A stretch of 64,000 bases of DNA, from assembly GCA_002281855.1 (NCBI GenBank), contig NCHQ01000002.1:62001-126000 (forward strand), written 5' to 3'. Source of the DNA: Rhodospirillales bacterium 24-66-33 (lineage in GTDB: Bacteria > Pseudomonadota > Alphaproteobacteria > Reyranellales > Reyranellaceae). Within the stretch, counting starts at the first letter, position 1. Each line of letters opens with the position of its first letter. The notes beneath the pieces were generated by a model that saw nothing but the letters and a program-made list of their open reading frames with translations, searched no databases and was not told the DNA's origin. This document shows positions 17,451 through 26,210 of the stretch, piece by piece. A program made the position numbers and the translations under genes.

Positions 17451-17738
17451 TCAGCCGACGACGCCGAACAGGTCCTCTTCCTTCAGGATCACGTGATCCT
17501 CGCCGCCGAGCTTCACCTCGGTGCCGGCCCACTTGCCGTAGAGGACCGTGTCACCGACCTTGACGCCCAGCTCCTGCAGGCGGCCGTCCTCGAGGCGGCG
17601 GCCCTTGCCGACCGCGACGACCTTGCCCTGCATCGGCTTTTCCTGGGCCGTGTCGGGAATGATCAGTCCGCCCTTGGTGCGGGTCTCGGCGGCCACCGGC
17701 TTCAGCAGAATTCGATCGTGCAAAGGCTTGAAAGCCAT
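17451..17738 (-). CDS. groES: Co-chaperonin GroES without adjacent groEL
   Basis: 95 aa, full-length: [14 protein letters not shown], mobile loop region [13 protein letters not shown] with the IIP tripeptide that contacts GroEL, and the C-terminal [10 protein letters not shown]. All features of a working Cpn10. The next gene on the strand is a phosphatase, not groEL, so this is an orphan or second groES. No CIRCE element upstream; instead a good housekeeping-type promoter. hflX lies upstream on the same strand. Confidence 0.95.
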   Translation of the reverse strand: MAFKPLHDRILLKPVAAETRTKGGLIIPDTAQEKPMQGKVVAVGKGRRLEDGRLQELGVKVGDTVLYGKWAGTEVKLGGEDHVILKEEDLFGVVG

Positions 17739-17767
17739 GGTGTTTCCTTCGTCCTGAGGTTTGGGCG

Positions 17768-17797
17768 CTTATAGAAAGGGCGCCCGTTGAGTGTCAA
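17768..17797 (-). promoter_or_regulatory. Consensus-like promoter for groES
   Basis: Minus strand TTGACA (17797-17792, perfect -35), an 18-nt spacer and TATAAG (17773-17768), about 30 nt upstream of the groES ATG, with GAAGGA as ribosome site. Neither CIRCE nor a sigma-32-type CTTGAAA box is visible, so constitutive expression is likely. Confidence 0.6.
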
Positions 17798-17807
17798 CGC
17801 AGAGCTG

Positions 17808-19166
17808 TCAGCGCACCTGCTGGCGGCGTTCGAACTGGGCGGCCGCGGCGGCGTCCAGCGCCACCGTAAGCCAGGCGGTATCGCCCTCGTCCCGGCGGCT
17901 GCGCACCTCGCCGTGGCGATAAAGCCAGGCGATGGTCGCCCCGTCGGCGAGCGGCACCGAGACTTCGCGGGCCTCGCCGGCCGCACCCAGCAGGTCGGCG
18001 ATGGCGTTCAGCAGCCTCTCGACCCCCTCACCGGTCAGCGCCGAGACCGGGTATTGGCGGGCGCGTTCGGCGCCGGTGGCGGTGCGGGTCTCAAGGGTCT
18101 GGCGCACCTCCTCGGGCAGCGCATCGACCTTGTTCAGCGCCTCGATGAACGGGCGGCCCCCCGCCTCGTCCAGCGCCCCGAGCTCCTGCAGCACCTCTTC
18201 CACATCGGCGCGCTGCTGCTCGCTATCCGGATGGGAGATGTCGCGCACATGCACGATCAGATCGGCTTCAATGACCTCTTCCAGCGTCGCGCGGAAGGCG
18301 GCGACCAGATGCGTCGGCAGATCGGAGACGAAACCGACCGTGTCGGAGAGGACGCAGGACTTGCCGTTCGGCAGCTTGATCGAGCGCATGGTCGGGTCGA
18401 GCGTGGCGAAGAGCAGGTCCTTGGCCATCACCTCGGCGCCCGACATGCGATTGAACAGCGTCGACTTGCCGGCATTGGTGTAGCCGACCAGCGCCACGGT
18501 GGGCAGGCGCGCCTTCTTGCGGCCGGCGCGATTGACGGCGCGCGTCTTGCGCACGCTTTCGAGGTCGCGCTTGATGCGAACGATGCGCTCGCCGATCAGG
18601 CGGCGGTCGATCTCGATCTGCGATTCGCCGGGGCCGCCCAGGAAGCCGAAGCCGCCGCGCTGGCGCTCGAGATGGGTCCAGGACCGCACGAGACGGCCGC
18701 GCTGGTAGTCGAGCGCGGCCAATTCGACCTGCAGGCGCCCCTCATGCGTGCGCGCGCGCGCGCCGAAGATCTCCAGGATCAGGCCGGTGCGGTCGATGAC
18801 CTTGGCCTGCCAGGCCTTTTCGAGGTTGCGTTGCTGGACCGGCGTCAGCTTGTCGTCTACGACGACCAGGCCGATGCCCAGCTCCTCGACCGCAGCAGCA
18901 ATCCGGGCGACGACGCCCTTGCCGAGCAGGGTCGCCGGCGTGATCTGACGCAACGGCGCGACCTGCTCCAGCCGCACGTCGAGGTCGATCGCGCGCGCAA
19001 GACCCACCGCTTCCTCGAGCTTGGCCTGGCTGTCGCGTTCGCTGCCGCGACCGCGCGGTCCGGCCGTATAGGGGCAGACGACCGCAGCGACCGTTGCGGG
19101 ACGCACGGTCTCCAACGGCTGCCGTGCGCGCTTTTCCTCTTGGTCCGGCTCGAATTCGTCGATCAA
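17808..19166 (-). CDS. hflX: Ribosome-associated GTPase HflX
   Basis: 452 aa GTPase that splits or rescues stalled ribosomes. N-terminal HflX domain with GRGSERDSQAKLEEAVGLA, the central GGPGESQIEIDRRLIG block, then a G domain: P-loop GYTNAGKSTLFN, switch FATLDPT, DTVGFVSDLPTHLV and NKVD. The start is best placed at TTG 19166, one nt after the hfq stop; the longer frame upstream overlaps hfq and has no homology. hfq-hflX is a classic pair and both are probably on one transcript. Confidence 0.95.
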   Translation of the reverse strand: MIDEFEPDQEEKRARQPLETVRPATVAAVVCPYTAGPRGRGSERDSQAKLEEAVGLARAIDLDVRLEQVAPLRQITPATLLGKGVVARIAAAVEELGIGLVVVDDKLTPVQQRNLEKAWQAKVIDRTGLILEIFGARARTHEGRLQVELAALDYQRGRLVRSWTHLERQRGGFGFLGGPGESQIEIDRRLIGERIVRIKRDLESVRKTRAVNRAGRKKARLPTVALVGYTNAGKSTLFNRMSGAEVMAKDLLFATLDPTMRSIKLPNGKSCVLSDTVGFVSDLPTHLVAAFRATLEEVIEADLIVHVRDISHPDSEQQRADVEEVLQELGALDEAGGRPFIEALNKVDALPEEVRQTLETRTATGAERARQYPVSALTGEGVERLLNAIADLLGAAGEAREVSVPLADGATIAWLYRHGEVRSRRDEGDTAWLTVALDAAAAAQFERRQQVR

Positions 19167-19167
19167 A

Positions 19168-19413
19168 TCAGCCTGCGTCGGCCTTGTCCCCGTCGAACAG
19201 CTGCACCGGGGTGACCGGCATGATGGTCGAGATCGCGTGCTTGTAGACAAGCTGCGAATGCCCGTCGCGGCGCAGCAGCACCGAGAAATTGTCGAACCAC
19301 GTGACGATGCCCTGCAGCTTCACGCCGTTCACGAGGAAGATCGTGACCGCAGTCTTGTTCTTCCGAAGGTGGTTCAGGAAGACATCCTGAACGTTCTGTG
19401 CCTTTTCGCTCAT
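19168..19413 (-). CDS. hfq: RNA chaperone Hfq
   Basis: 81 aa Sm-like hexamer protein that pairs small RNAs with mRNAs. Sm1 ([25 protein letters not shown]) and Sm2 ([19 protein letters not shown], with the conserved YKHAI) are complete, and the short acidic C-terminus (DGDKADAG) is typical of alphaproteobacteria. Upstream spacer of 105 bp with a candidate promoter. Confidence 0.98.
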   Translation of the reverse strand: MSEKAQNVQDVFLNHLRKNKTAVTIFLVNGVKLQGIVTWFDNFSVLLRRDGHSQLVYKHAISTIMPVTPVQLFDGDKADAG

Positions 19414-19499
19414 ATTCTTGGCCTCTTGGTGGGCGACCGGCTGCCAGAGGGTGGCCGGATTGGGGGTACGGGGTCTCTCCCCGCTACCGAGTCGCCTCG

Positions 19500-19527
19500 T
19501 ATATAGGGGAGGTTGGTCTCAAAGCAA
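19500..19527 (-). promoter_or_regulatory. Candidate hfq promoter
   Basis: On the minus strand TTGCTT (19527-19522), 16 nt, TATATA (19505-19500), reaching into the last codons of the HAD gene. The leader then contains a short GC hairpin (CGGGG-N5-CCCCG). Hexamers fit moderately. Confidence 0.35.
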
Positions 19528-20175
19528 TGCCACCAGCTGATGACAATTACGCGCTCGTAGTCTCGGTGGATGCTCCAGCAGGGAACCGGACAACTCGTCC
19601 GCGCCCCCCACGAGAACCGGCAGACACCCGGCCGCGTGTGCACTCTTGAGGTCTGCCTGGGTGTCTCCCACCATCCACACGCTCTCGTCCGGGGCAATTC
19701 CCGTGCCGTCGAGGGCGAGATAGATGGGGTCCGGCGCTGGTTTGTCGCGGGCGGCGTCGCGCGCGCCAACCGAGCGGGCGATCCATTTGCCCCAGCCGAG
19801 ATGGGCGACCTCGGCCCGGAGGTTGTCACCGACCTTGTTGCTGACGATCGCCACGTAGAGGCCCTTGGCGTGGCAGTGCGCGAGCAGGGTGTCGGCGCCG
19901 TCCAGCGGCTCCAGCCGTTCGAGATGGATTCGCAGGAAGGTCTCGTAGAACACCCGCTCCGCCTCCCCCGCGCGGTCGCCGAACAGGGTCGGGAAGACTT
20001 CGCGCAGCGAGCCGTGGGCACGGTCCTGAACCTCGGCGGCGGTCCACGGCGTCAGCCCGAGCGCGGTGAAGGTGTCGCGGTAACACTCGACGATCGTCGG
20101 CCAGGTGTTGACCAGCGTGTTATCCCAGTCGAACAACACGGCGCGCGGCGGCCTGAGGCCCTCCGGCAGGCTCAC
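19519..20175 (-). CDS. HAD-superfamily hydrolase, phosphoglycolate-phosphatase-like
   Basis: 218 aa. HAD motif I as LFDWDNTLVNTW, motif II IVSNKVG, the motif III lysine in DKPAPDP, and motif IV MVGDTQADLKSA, with a small helical cap between I and II. This matches the Gph/phosphoglycolate phosphatase branch, but the substrate is unproven. GTG start overlapping the stop of the D-amino-acid transaminase gene (GTGA at 20175-20172), so the two are coupled. Confidence 0.9.
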   Translation of the reverse strand: MSLPEGLRPPRAVLFDWDNTLVNTWPTIVECYRDTFTALGLTPWTAAEVQDRAHGSLREVFPTLFGDRAGEAERVFYETFLRIHLERLEPLDGADTLLAHCHAKGLYVAIVSNKVGDNLRAEVAHLGWGKWIARSVGARDAARDKPAPDPIYLALDGTGIAPDESVWMVGDTQADLKSAHAAGCLPVLVGGADELSGSLLEHPPRLRARNCHQLVALL

Positions 20176-21035
20176 GTCACGGCCTCTCCCGCCTCCGAGA
20201 AGCGGACATATTCCTCGCGCAGGCGCCGCGCGGTGGCGCCGACCTTGCCGTCGCCCACCTTGTCGCCGTCGATCTTCACGACCGGCGTCACGAAGGAGGT
20301 GGCGCTGGTAATGAAGGCTTCCTTCGCCTTCTTCGCCTCGTCCAAGGTGAAGGGCCGCTCGACGAACTTGAGCTGCAGCGAATTGCAGAGCGACTTCAGC
20401 GTCTGGCGCGTGATGCCGGACAGGATGCCGTTGTCTGTCTGGCGGGTCACCAGTTCGCCGTCGTCGGTCACGATCCAGGCATTGGTCGACGCGCCTTCCG
20501 TGACGCAGCCCTTGTCGTCGAGCAGCCAGGCCTCGTAGGCGCCGGCCTCTCGCGCCGCCTGCTTGGCCAGCACGTTCGGCAGCAGCGCCACCGTCTTGAT
20601 GTCGCAACGCTCCCAGCGGATGTCGGGCATGCTCTTCACGGCGACACCCGGACCCGCATCGGCCTCGATGTGCTTGGTGGCCTTGGTGGTCATCACGAGA
20701 GCGGGCTTCACCGGCGTGGTCGGAAAGCCGTGGTCGCGGCGGGCGACGCCGCGCGTCACCTGGATGTAGACCAGCCCGTCGCGCAGGCGGTTGCGCCGCA
20801 TCAGCTCGCGCAGGATGAAACCCATCGTGTTGCGCGACACCGGCCAGCCGATCCGCAGCTCCTTGAGCGAGCGATCGAGCCGGTCGATGTGCGGCTTCTC
20901 GTCGATCAGCTTGCCGTCGCGCACGCCCACCACTTCGTAGACGCCGTCGGCCAGCTGGTAACCGCGGTCCTCGATATGGACGCTCGCTTCACGATGGTCG
21001 ACGTACCGACCGTTGACATAGGCATAACGCGCCAT
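20172..21035 (-). CDS. dat: D-amino-acid transaminase (class IV PLP enzyme)
   Basis: 287 aa fold-type IV aminotransferase: DRGYQLADGVYEVV at the N-terminus, RxH-type HIDRLDRSL, PLP lysine Lys147 within CDIKTVALLPNVLAKQ, and CVTEGASTNAW with the cofactor-binding Glu. The LLPNVLAKQ context favours D-alanine/D-glutamate transamination (peptidoglycan precursors) over branched-chain amino acids. In many alphaproteobacteria this gene follows ntrYX, as here (15 nt after ntrX). Confidence 0.92.
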   Translation of the reverse strand: MARYAYVNGRYVDHREASVHIEDRGYQLADGVYEVVGVRDGKLIDEKPHIDRLDRSLKELRIGWPVSRNTMGFILRELMRRNRLRDGLVYIQVTRGVARRDHGFPTTPVKPALVMTTKATKHIEADAGPGVAVKSMPDIRWERCDIKTVALLPNVLAKQAAREAGAYEAWLLDDKGCVTEGASTNAWIVTDDGELVTRQTDNGILSGITRQTLKSLCNSLQLKFVERPFTLDEAKKAKEAFITSATSFVTPVVKIDGDKVGDGKVGATARRLREEYVRFSEAGEAVT

Positions 21036-21050
21036 GACGCCCTCTCCTCC

Positions 21051-22466
21051 TCAGACCGACGGCTCGACACCGGTGCCGTTGCCCTCGGGCAGACCACCGT
21101 GCAGGCCGAGCGACTTCAGCTTGCGATGCAAGGCCGAGCGTTCCATGCCGACGAAGGTGGCCGTCCGTGAAATGTTGCCGCCGAAGCGCGTCACCTGCGC
21201 GAGCAGGTATTCGCGCTCGAAAACCTCGCGCGCGTCGCGCAGCGGCAGCTGCATGATCTCCCCGCCCTTCTCCCAGCGCAGGACCGAGGGCGCATCCTCG
21301 CTCACGTCATTGGGAAGGACGTCGGCGCGAATCGGCGCGCCGCCCGGCGGCGCCAGGATCAGCAGACGTTCGATGACATTGCGCAACTGGCGCACGTTGC
21401 CCGGCCAGTCGTGGCCCTGCAGCGCGGCCTGCGTGTCCTCGCCGATCGAGCGCGCCGGCAAGCCGGTGGCGTCGGCCACCCGCTTCAGCAGGTCGAGCGC
21501 CAGTTCGGGAATGTCCTCGCGGCGCTCGCTGAGCGGCGGCACGCGCAGTCCCACGACATTCAGACGGTGGAACAGGTCCTCGCGGAACCGGCCGCCGGCG
21601 CTCTCCTCCTGGAGATCGCGCGCCGTCGTCGCCAGGACGCGTACGTCGATCTCGACCTTGGTCCGGCCGCCGTCGCGGGCATAGGACTGTTCATGCAGCA
21701 CCCGCGCCAGCCTTCCCTGCAGCGTCAGCGGCAGGTCGGCCACTTCCTTGAGCACCAGCGTGCCGCCATGGGCCATCTCGAAGGCGCCCGACACGCGAAG
21801 CGCCTCGGCATCGGTGTCGCCGTCGGTGCCGAACAGTTCGATCTCCAGACGCTCGGCCGGCAGGGTCGAACAATTGACGACGACGAAGGGCCCGTCGGCG
21901 CGCTTCGACCCTTGGTGGATCAACCGCGCCAGCGTTTCCTTGCCCGAGCCGGAGGCGCCGGTAATGAGGACTCGGCTGCCGGTCGGCGCCACCTTCTCGA
22001 TCTGCGCGCGCACGCCGGCGGCGTCGCTGGAGGAGCCCACGAAGGTCACCTCGCCGCCGGCCCGACGGCGCAGCGCCACATTCTCGCGCTTCAGCTTGTC
22101 GGCCTCGATGGCGCGGTCGACGACGAGCAGCAGGCGATCGGCCTTGAACGGCTTCTCGACGAAATCGTAGGCGCCGCTCTTGATGGCCGACACCGCGGTG
22201 TCGATGGTGCCGTGACCGCTGATCATCACGACGGGGATCGGCGGATCCTCGCGGCGGATGACTTCCAGGATCTGCAATCCGTCGAGTTCGCTACCCTGCA
22301 GCCAGACGTCGAGGATGACGAGCGCCGGCCGGCGCTGCCGAACGGCCTCGATCGCTTCGGTGCTGTTGTGGGCACGGCGCGCGGTGTGACCCTCGTCCTC
22401 GAGGATGCCGGCGATCAGCGTGCAGATATCGCGTTCGTCATCGACGATCAGAATATCGTGGGCCAT
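21051..22466 (-). CDS. ntrX: NtrX response regulator with degenerate AAA+ domain
   Basis: 471 aa. Receiver domain (1-118) with acidic pocket DDERD and phospho-acceptor Asp53; AAA+ domain at about 140-370 with Walker A GASGSGKE (170-177); Fis-type HTH at the C-terminus (ISRTATFVGMERSALHRKL). Two key features of sigma-54 activators are lost: the GAFTGA loop is replaced by TDGDTDAEALRVSGAFE, and Walker B reads LVLKEVADL with Lys240 instead of the usual Asp. It is therefore unlikely to remodel sigma-54 holoenzyme and more likely works as a DNA-binding regulator. Partner of NtrY, 32 nt upstream on the strand. Confidence 0.94.
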   Translation of the reverse strand: MAHDILIVDDERDICTLIAGILEDEGHTARRAHNSTEAIEAVRQRRPALVILDVWLQGSELDGLQILEVIRREDPPIPVVMISGHGTIDTAVSAIKSGAYDFVEKPFKADRLLLVVDRAIEADKLKRENVALRRRAGGEVTFVGSSSDAAGVRAQIEKVAPTGSRVLITGASGSGKETLARLIHQGSKRADGPFVVVNCSTLPAERLEIELFGTDGDTDAEALRVSGAFEMAHGGTLVLKEVADLPLTLQGRLARVLHEQSYARDGGRTKVEIDVRVLATTARDLQEESAGGRFREDLFHRLNVVGLRVPPLSERREDIPELALDLLKRVADATGLPARSIGEDTQAALQGHDWPGNVRQLRNVIERLLILAPPGGAPIRADVLPNDVSEDAPSVLRWEKGGEIMQLPLRDAREVFEREYLLAQVTRFGGNISRTATFVGMERSALHRKLKSLGLHGGLPEGNGTGVEPSV

Positions 22467-22498
22467 GTCACTTCAAGCAGCCCGCGTGGAACGGCGGG

Positions 22499-24733
22499 TC
22501 ATTGTGCGGCTGTCACGTGCGGTCGAGCCGACGCGATTTCCTTCGCGTCTTGCCGGAATACCAGACTGATGCGGGCACCGCCACCCTCGCGATCCTGCAG
22601 CGACAGGAACCCGCCATGGTCCTCCATGATCTTCTTCACGATCGCGAGACCGAGGCCGGTGCCCTTGGCGCGGGTGGTCATGTAGGGCTCGGTGAGCCGC
22701 TCGCGGCCCTCCTTCGGCAATCCCCGGCCATTATCCTCGACGACGATGCGCAGGCCTGTCTCGTCCTCGATCAGCGACAGGCCGATCTCGCCCTGTGGCA
22801 AAGGCGTGTCCGGCTTCTCGTCCCTGCCCTCGATCGCCTCGGCCGAATTCTTCAGGATGTTGGTCAGCACCTGCGAGACCTGGCGGCGATCGCAGTTCAG
22901 CGGCACCGGATGGCCGGGAAGGTTCACCGTGTAGCGGATGCCGGGATTGCCGTTGCGTTGCAGGAACAGGGCCTGCTGGCACAACTCCTTCGCATCCTCC
23001 TCCTTCACGGTCGGCCGCGGCATACGGGCGAATGAGGAGAACTCGTCGACCATGCGGCCGATGTCGCCGACCTGGCGGATGATCGTGTCGGTGCACATCG
23101 AGAAGGTGTCGGGATCCTCCTTGATCTGCTTCAGGTAGCGGCGCTTCAGCCGCTCGGCCGAGAGCTGGATCGGGGTCAGCGGGTTCTTGATCTCGTGCGC
23201 GATACGGCGGGCGACGTCGCCCCAAGCCGCCATGCGCTGCGCCGACATCAGGTCGGTGACGTCGTCGAAGGTGACGACGTAGCCGGCGCCGCTGGCGGCG
23301 CTGATGCGGACCAGCAGAATCTGCCGGGCGCCGCGCTGCAGGATCTCGACCTGGCCCTGGGTCATCCGGTCCGGCCGCTCGGCCGCCTGGGCGACCAGTG
23401 GAGCCAGTTCGGGCAGCACCGCGATCAGCGGCCGTCCCAGCACGCCGTCGTCGGGCAGGGCCAGCAGGTCGAGTGCCGATCGGTTGGACCGCATCACGAC
23501 GCCCTCGCCATCGACGCTCAGGACGCCGGCGGAAACGCCCGCGAGGACCGCGTCGGTGAGACGGCGCCGGGTGTCGAGCTCGGTGTTGGCGTGCACCAGC
23601 TCGCCGCGCTGCTGCTCGATCTGGCTGGCCATGCGGTTGAACGAGCGCGCGAGCTGGCCCAGCTCGTCGTTGGGTGGTCCCTCCTCGACGCGGGCGCTGA
23701 GGTCGCCGCCGCGCACGCGCTCGGCCGCCTGCATCAGTCCGCCGATCGGCTCGGTCAGGCGGGTCGCGAACAGGATGGCGAGCCAGACCGCGGCCAGCAG
23801 CATCAGGAAGGCGATCGCGCCGCAGACCACGAAGATGATGAGCTGGCTGCGCCGCAGCGCCGATTCGATCTGCGAATAGAAGGAGCCGGCGAACTCGATG
23901 CTCTTGATGTAGTCGACCACCCGCAGGTCGACGGCGTGGCCGGTCGCGAGGAACAGCGGCTCGCCGACGAACAGCTGCATCACGAAGTAGGCGCCGGTGG
24001 GCGATTCGATCTGGACCGGCCTCGCCTGGTTCACCGCCTGCCAGAGGAACTGCGCCGGCGGCACGGGATTGGCCATGCCCGTCGCATCCGGCGCCTTGGC
24101 CTGGGCGATCACGCCCTTGTCGGCATCGAGCACCGTGGCCTCGATGATCGGGCGGCCCTCGATCAGCCGCTCCAGCATCGCCTTGGTCGCCGCCGGATCA
24201 CGCACCGCGTCCACCCCCTCGGCCTGCAGCGGCGCGGAGATGGCCTCGATGTCGTTCAGGATCTCCTGCTCCCGGGCGCGCCGCACTGGCTCGCCGATGG
24301 CGCGCGCCGCTTCGTAGGAGGCCTGCGAGGGTTTCACGACGAAGTCGGTGAAGCTGATCACCAGCATCGACAGGATGATGGTGACGATGACGGTTGGCGT
24401 GATCGTGAAGATGCTGCAGACCAGCACCAGCCGCATGTGCAGGCGGGAGCCTGCCGCGCCGCGGCGGCGGTCGAGCCAGAGCTGGGTCAGGCGGACGGCC
24501 ACCACGGAGACCAGGGCGATGGCGATGACCAGGTCAGCCACCAGCAGGCCCGTCATCCAGCCGCGCGTGCTGAACGATTCCGGCACGAAGCCGGCCAGCC
24601 ACGCATAGGTTGCGCCGCCGGCAGCCATGGCGAGAATGGCCAACGAGACGGCGGCGACGCGGCCGCTCAGGCTGCGGAGCACCGTGCTCATCTTGTCGCC
24701 CAAGCGTGAGACGCTCAGCGCAGCTGTCACCAA
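22499..24733 (-). CDS. ntrY: NtrY transmembrane sensor histidine kinase
   Basis: 744 aa. Several N-terminal membrane helices (for example VAAVSLAILAMAAG and IFTITPTVIVTIIL) flank a periplasmic domain, then a HAMP linker, a PAS domain (TRRRLTDAVLAGVSAGVLSVD), HisKA with His513 in RRIAHEIKNPL, and HATPase motifs (VEDNGRGLP, KGTGLGLAIV). Phosphorylates NtrX; known in this group to respond to nitrogen or redox state. The start is unclear: TTG 24733 or GTG 24730 directly after ntrC, or ATG 24691. Confidence 0.95.
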   Translation of the reverse strand: MVTAALSVSRLGDKMSTVLRSLSGRVAAVSLAILAMAAGGATYAWLAGFVPESFSTRGWMTGLLVADLVIAIALVSVVAVRLTQLWLDRRRGAAGSRLHMRLVLVCSIFTITPTVIVTIILSMLVISFTDFVVKPSQASYEAARAIGEPVRRAREQEILNDIEAISAPLQAEGVDAVRDPAATKAMLERLIEGRPIIEATVLDADKGVIAQAKAPDATGMANPVPPAQFLWQAVNQARPVQIESPTGAYFVMQLFVGEPLFLATGHAVDLRVVDYIKSIEFAGSFYSQIESALRRSQLIIFVVCGAIAFLMLLAAVWLAILFATRLTEPIGGLMQAAERVRGGDLSARVEEGPPNDELGQLARSFNRMASQIEQQRGELVHANTELDTRRRLTDAVLAGVSAGVLSVDGEGVVMRSNRSALDLLALPDDGVLGRPLIAVLPELAPLVAQAAERPDRMTQGQVEILQRGARQILLVRISAASGAGYVVTFDDVTDLMSAQRMAAWGDVARRIAHEIKNPLTPIQLSAERLKRRYLKQIKEDPDTFSMCTDTIIRQVGDIGRMVDEFSSFARMPRPTVKEEDAKELCQQALFLQRNGNPGIRYTVNLPGHPVPLNCDRRQVSQVLTNILKNSAEAIEGRDEKPDTPLPQGEIGLSLIEDETGLRIVVEDNGRGLPKEGRERLTEPYMTTRAKGTGLGLAIVKKIMEDHGGFLSLQDREGGGARISLVFRQDAKEIASARPHVTAAQ

Positions 24734-24734
24734 A

Positions 24735-26210
24735 TCACCCGCCTCGGCGAACCTGCGGCGTGCGAACCACGGGGACGTCGAGGTCCTTTATCTTCTTGCG
24801 CAACGTGTTGCGATTGAGCCCCAAGAGGCGGGCCGCACGCAACTGATTCCCTCGCGTAGCCCCCAGCGCCAGCGCGAGCAAGGGCCGCTCCACCTCCGAG
24901 ATGACACGATCGTACATGCCGTCCGGCGGCAGCCGGTCACCATGCGCGTTGAACATTGCCTGGAGGTGACGGTCGACCGCGTCGGCCAGCGAGACGTCCT
25001 CGGCCGTATCCGACGAGTCCGACGACGGCTCCATCGCCGATACGGCGTCGGCCAGCTCGGCCTCGATCGTCTCCACGCCGATGATTTCCTCGGAGTAGAG
25101 CGCGGACAGGCGCCGCACGAGATTGACGAGCTCGCGCACGTTGCCCGGCCAGCGATGCTGCTTCAGCCGCGCCATCGCCTCGGGCGACAGAACCTTGGTC
25201 GGCAGTCCGTCGGCGGTCGCGGCCTGCAGATAGTGGTTGGCGAGCTCCGGAATGTCGTCGAGCCGCTCGCGCAGCGGCGGCAGGCGGATCGGAACCACGT
25301 TCAGGCGATAGAACAGATCCTCGCGGAACAGGCCCTGCTGGATCAGCCGGCGCAGGTCGCGATGGGTCGCTGCCACGATGCGGACGTTCGCCTTGATCGG
25401 CGTGCGGCCGCCGACCGTCATGTACTCGCCTTCCTGTAGCACGCGCAGCAGGCGGGTCTGGGCCTCGGGCGGCATGTCGCCGATTTCGTCGAGGAACAGG
25501 GTTCCGCCCGAGGCCTGCTCGAACTTGCCGGCCGAGCGCTGGACCGCGCCGGTGAAGGCGCCGCGCTCGTGGCCGAACAATTCGCTCTCGATCAGCTCGC
25601 GGGGGATCGCCGCCATGTTGAGGGCGATGAACGGACCCTTCCGGCGCTTGCCGTAATCGTGCAGCGCGCGCGCCACCAGTTCCTTGCCCGCGCCCGATTC
25701 GCCGGTGACCATCACAGTCAGGTCCGTCGCCATCAGGCGGGCCAGCGCGCGATAGATTTCCTGCATCGCGGGCGACCGGCCGATCAGGGGCAGGCGCTCG
25801 CCGTCTTCCCGCGGCTGTACCGAGCGCGGCATGGAGGCGGCCGGCGCCGACAGCGCGCGGTTCACCACCGAAATCAGTTCGTTGAGGTCGAAGGGCTTGG
25901 GCAGGTACTCAAAGGCGCCGCGCTCGGTCGCCCGCACCGCCGTGAGCAGGGTGGACTGCGCGCTCATGACGATGATGCGCAGGTCCGGCCGCAGCTTGCG
26001 GATGCGCGGCACCAGGTCGAGACCGTTTTCGTCCGGCATCACCACGTCGGTGATGACCAGCTGCCCCTCGCCTTCCTGGATCCATTGCCAGAGGGTCGAG
26101 GCGGTACCGGTGCTGCGGACCGTGTGACCCTGCCGGCCGAGGGCCTGATGCAGGACGGTCCGAATGGCGCGATCGTCGTCGGCGACGAGAATGGTGGTGC
26201 CTTCGCTCAT
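24735..26210 (-). CDS. ntrC: NtrC nitrogen-regulation response regulator
   Basis: 491 aa sigma-54 activator. Receiver domain with DDDRAIR and the phospho-Asp in [15 protein letters not shown]+ domain with intact Walker [15 protein letters not shown] loop ([12 protein letters not shown]) and Walker [11 protein letters not shown]-terminal Fis HTH ([19 protein letters not shown]). Activates nitrogen-assimilation genes when phosphorylated by NtrB. It overlaps ntrB by 4 nt. Compared with the adjacent NtrX it keeps every sigma-54 contact feature. Confidence 0.97.
   Translation of the reverse strand: MSEGTTILVADDDRAIRTVLHQALGRQGHTVRSTGTASTLWQWIQEGEGQLVITDVVMPDENGLDLVPRIRKLRPDLRIIVMSAQSTLLTAVRATERGAFEYLPKPFDLNELISVVNRALSAPAASMPRSVQPREDGERLPLIGRSPAMQEIYRALARLMATDLTVMVTGESGAGKELVARALHDYGKRRKGPFIALNMAAIPRELIESELFGHERGAFTGAVQRSAGKFEQASGGTLFLDEIGDMPPEAQTRLLRVLQEGEYMTVGGRTPIKANVRIVAATHRDLRRLIQQGLFREDLFYRLNVVPIRLPPLRERLDDIPELANHYLQAATADGLPTKVLSPEAMARLKQHRWPGNVRELVNLVRRLSALYSEEIIGVETIEAELADAVSAMEPSSDSSDTAEDVSLADAVDRHLQAMFNAHGDRLPPDGMYDRVISEVERPLLALALGATRGNQLRAARLLGLNRNTLRKKIKDLDVPVVRTPQVRRGG

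Noticed and set aside
17739..17807. CIRCE or sigma-32 heat-shock element before groES
   Set aside because: No TTAGCACTC/GAGTGCTAA pair and no CTTGAAA-type box; the sequence fits a housekeeping promoter.
19167..19250. Longer HflX start overlapping hfq
   Set aside because: The added residues are Ser/Arg/Cys-rich shadow sequence of hfq; the TTG one nt after the hfq stop gives a normal HflX N-terminus.
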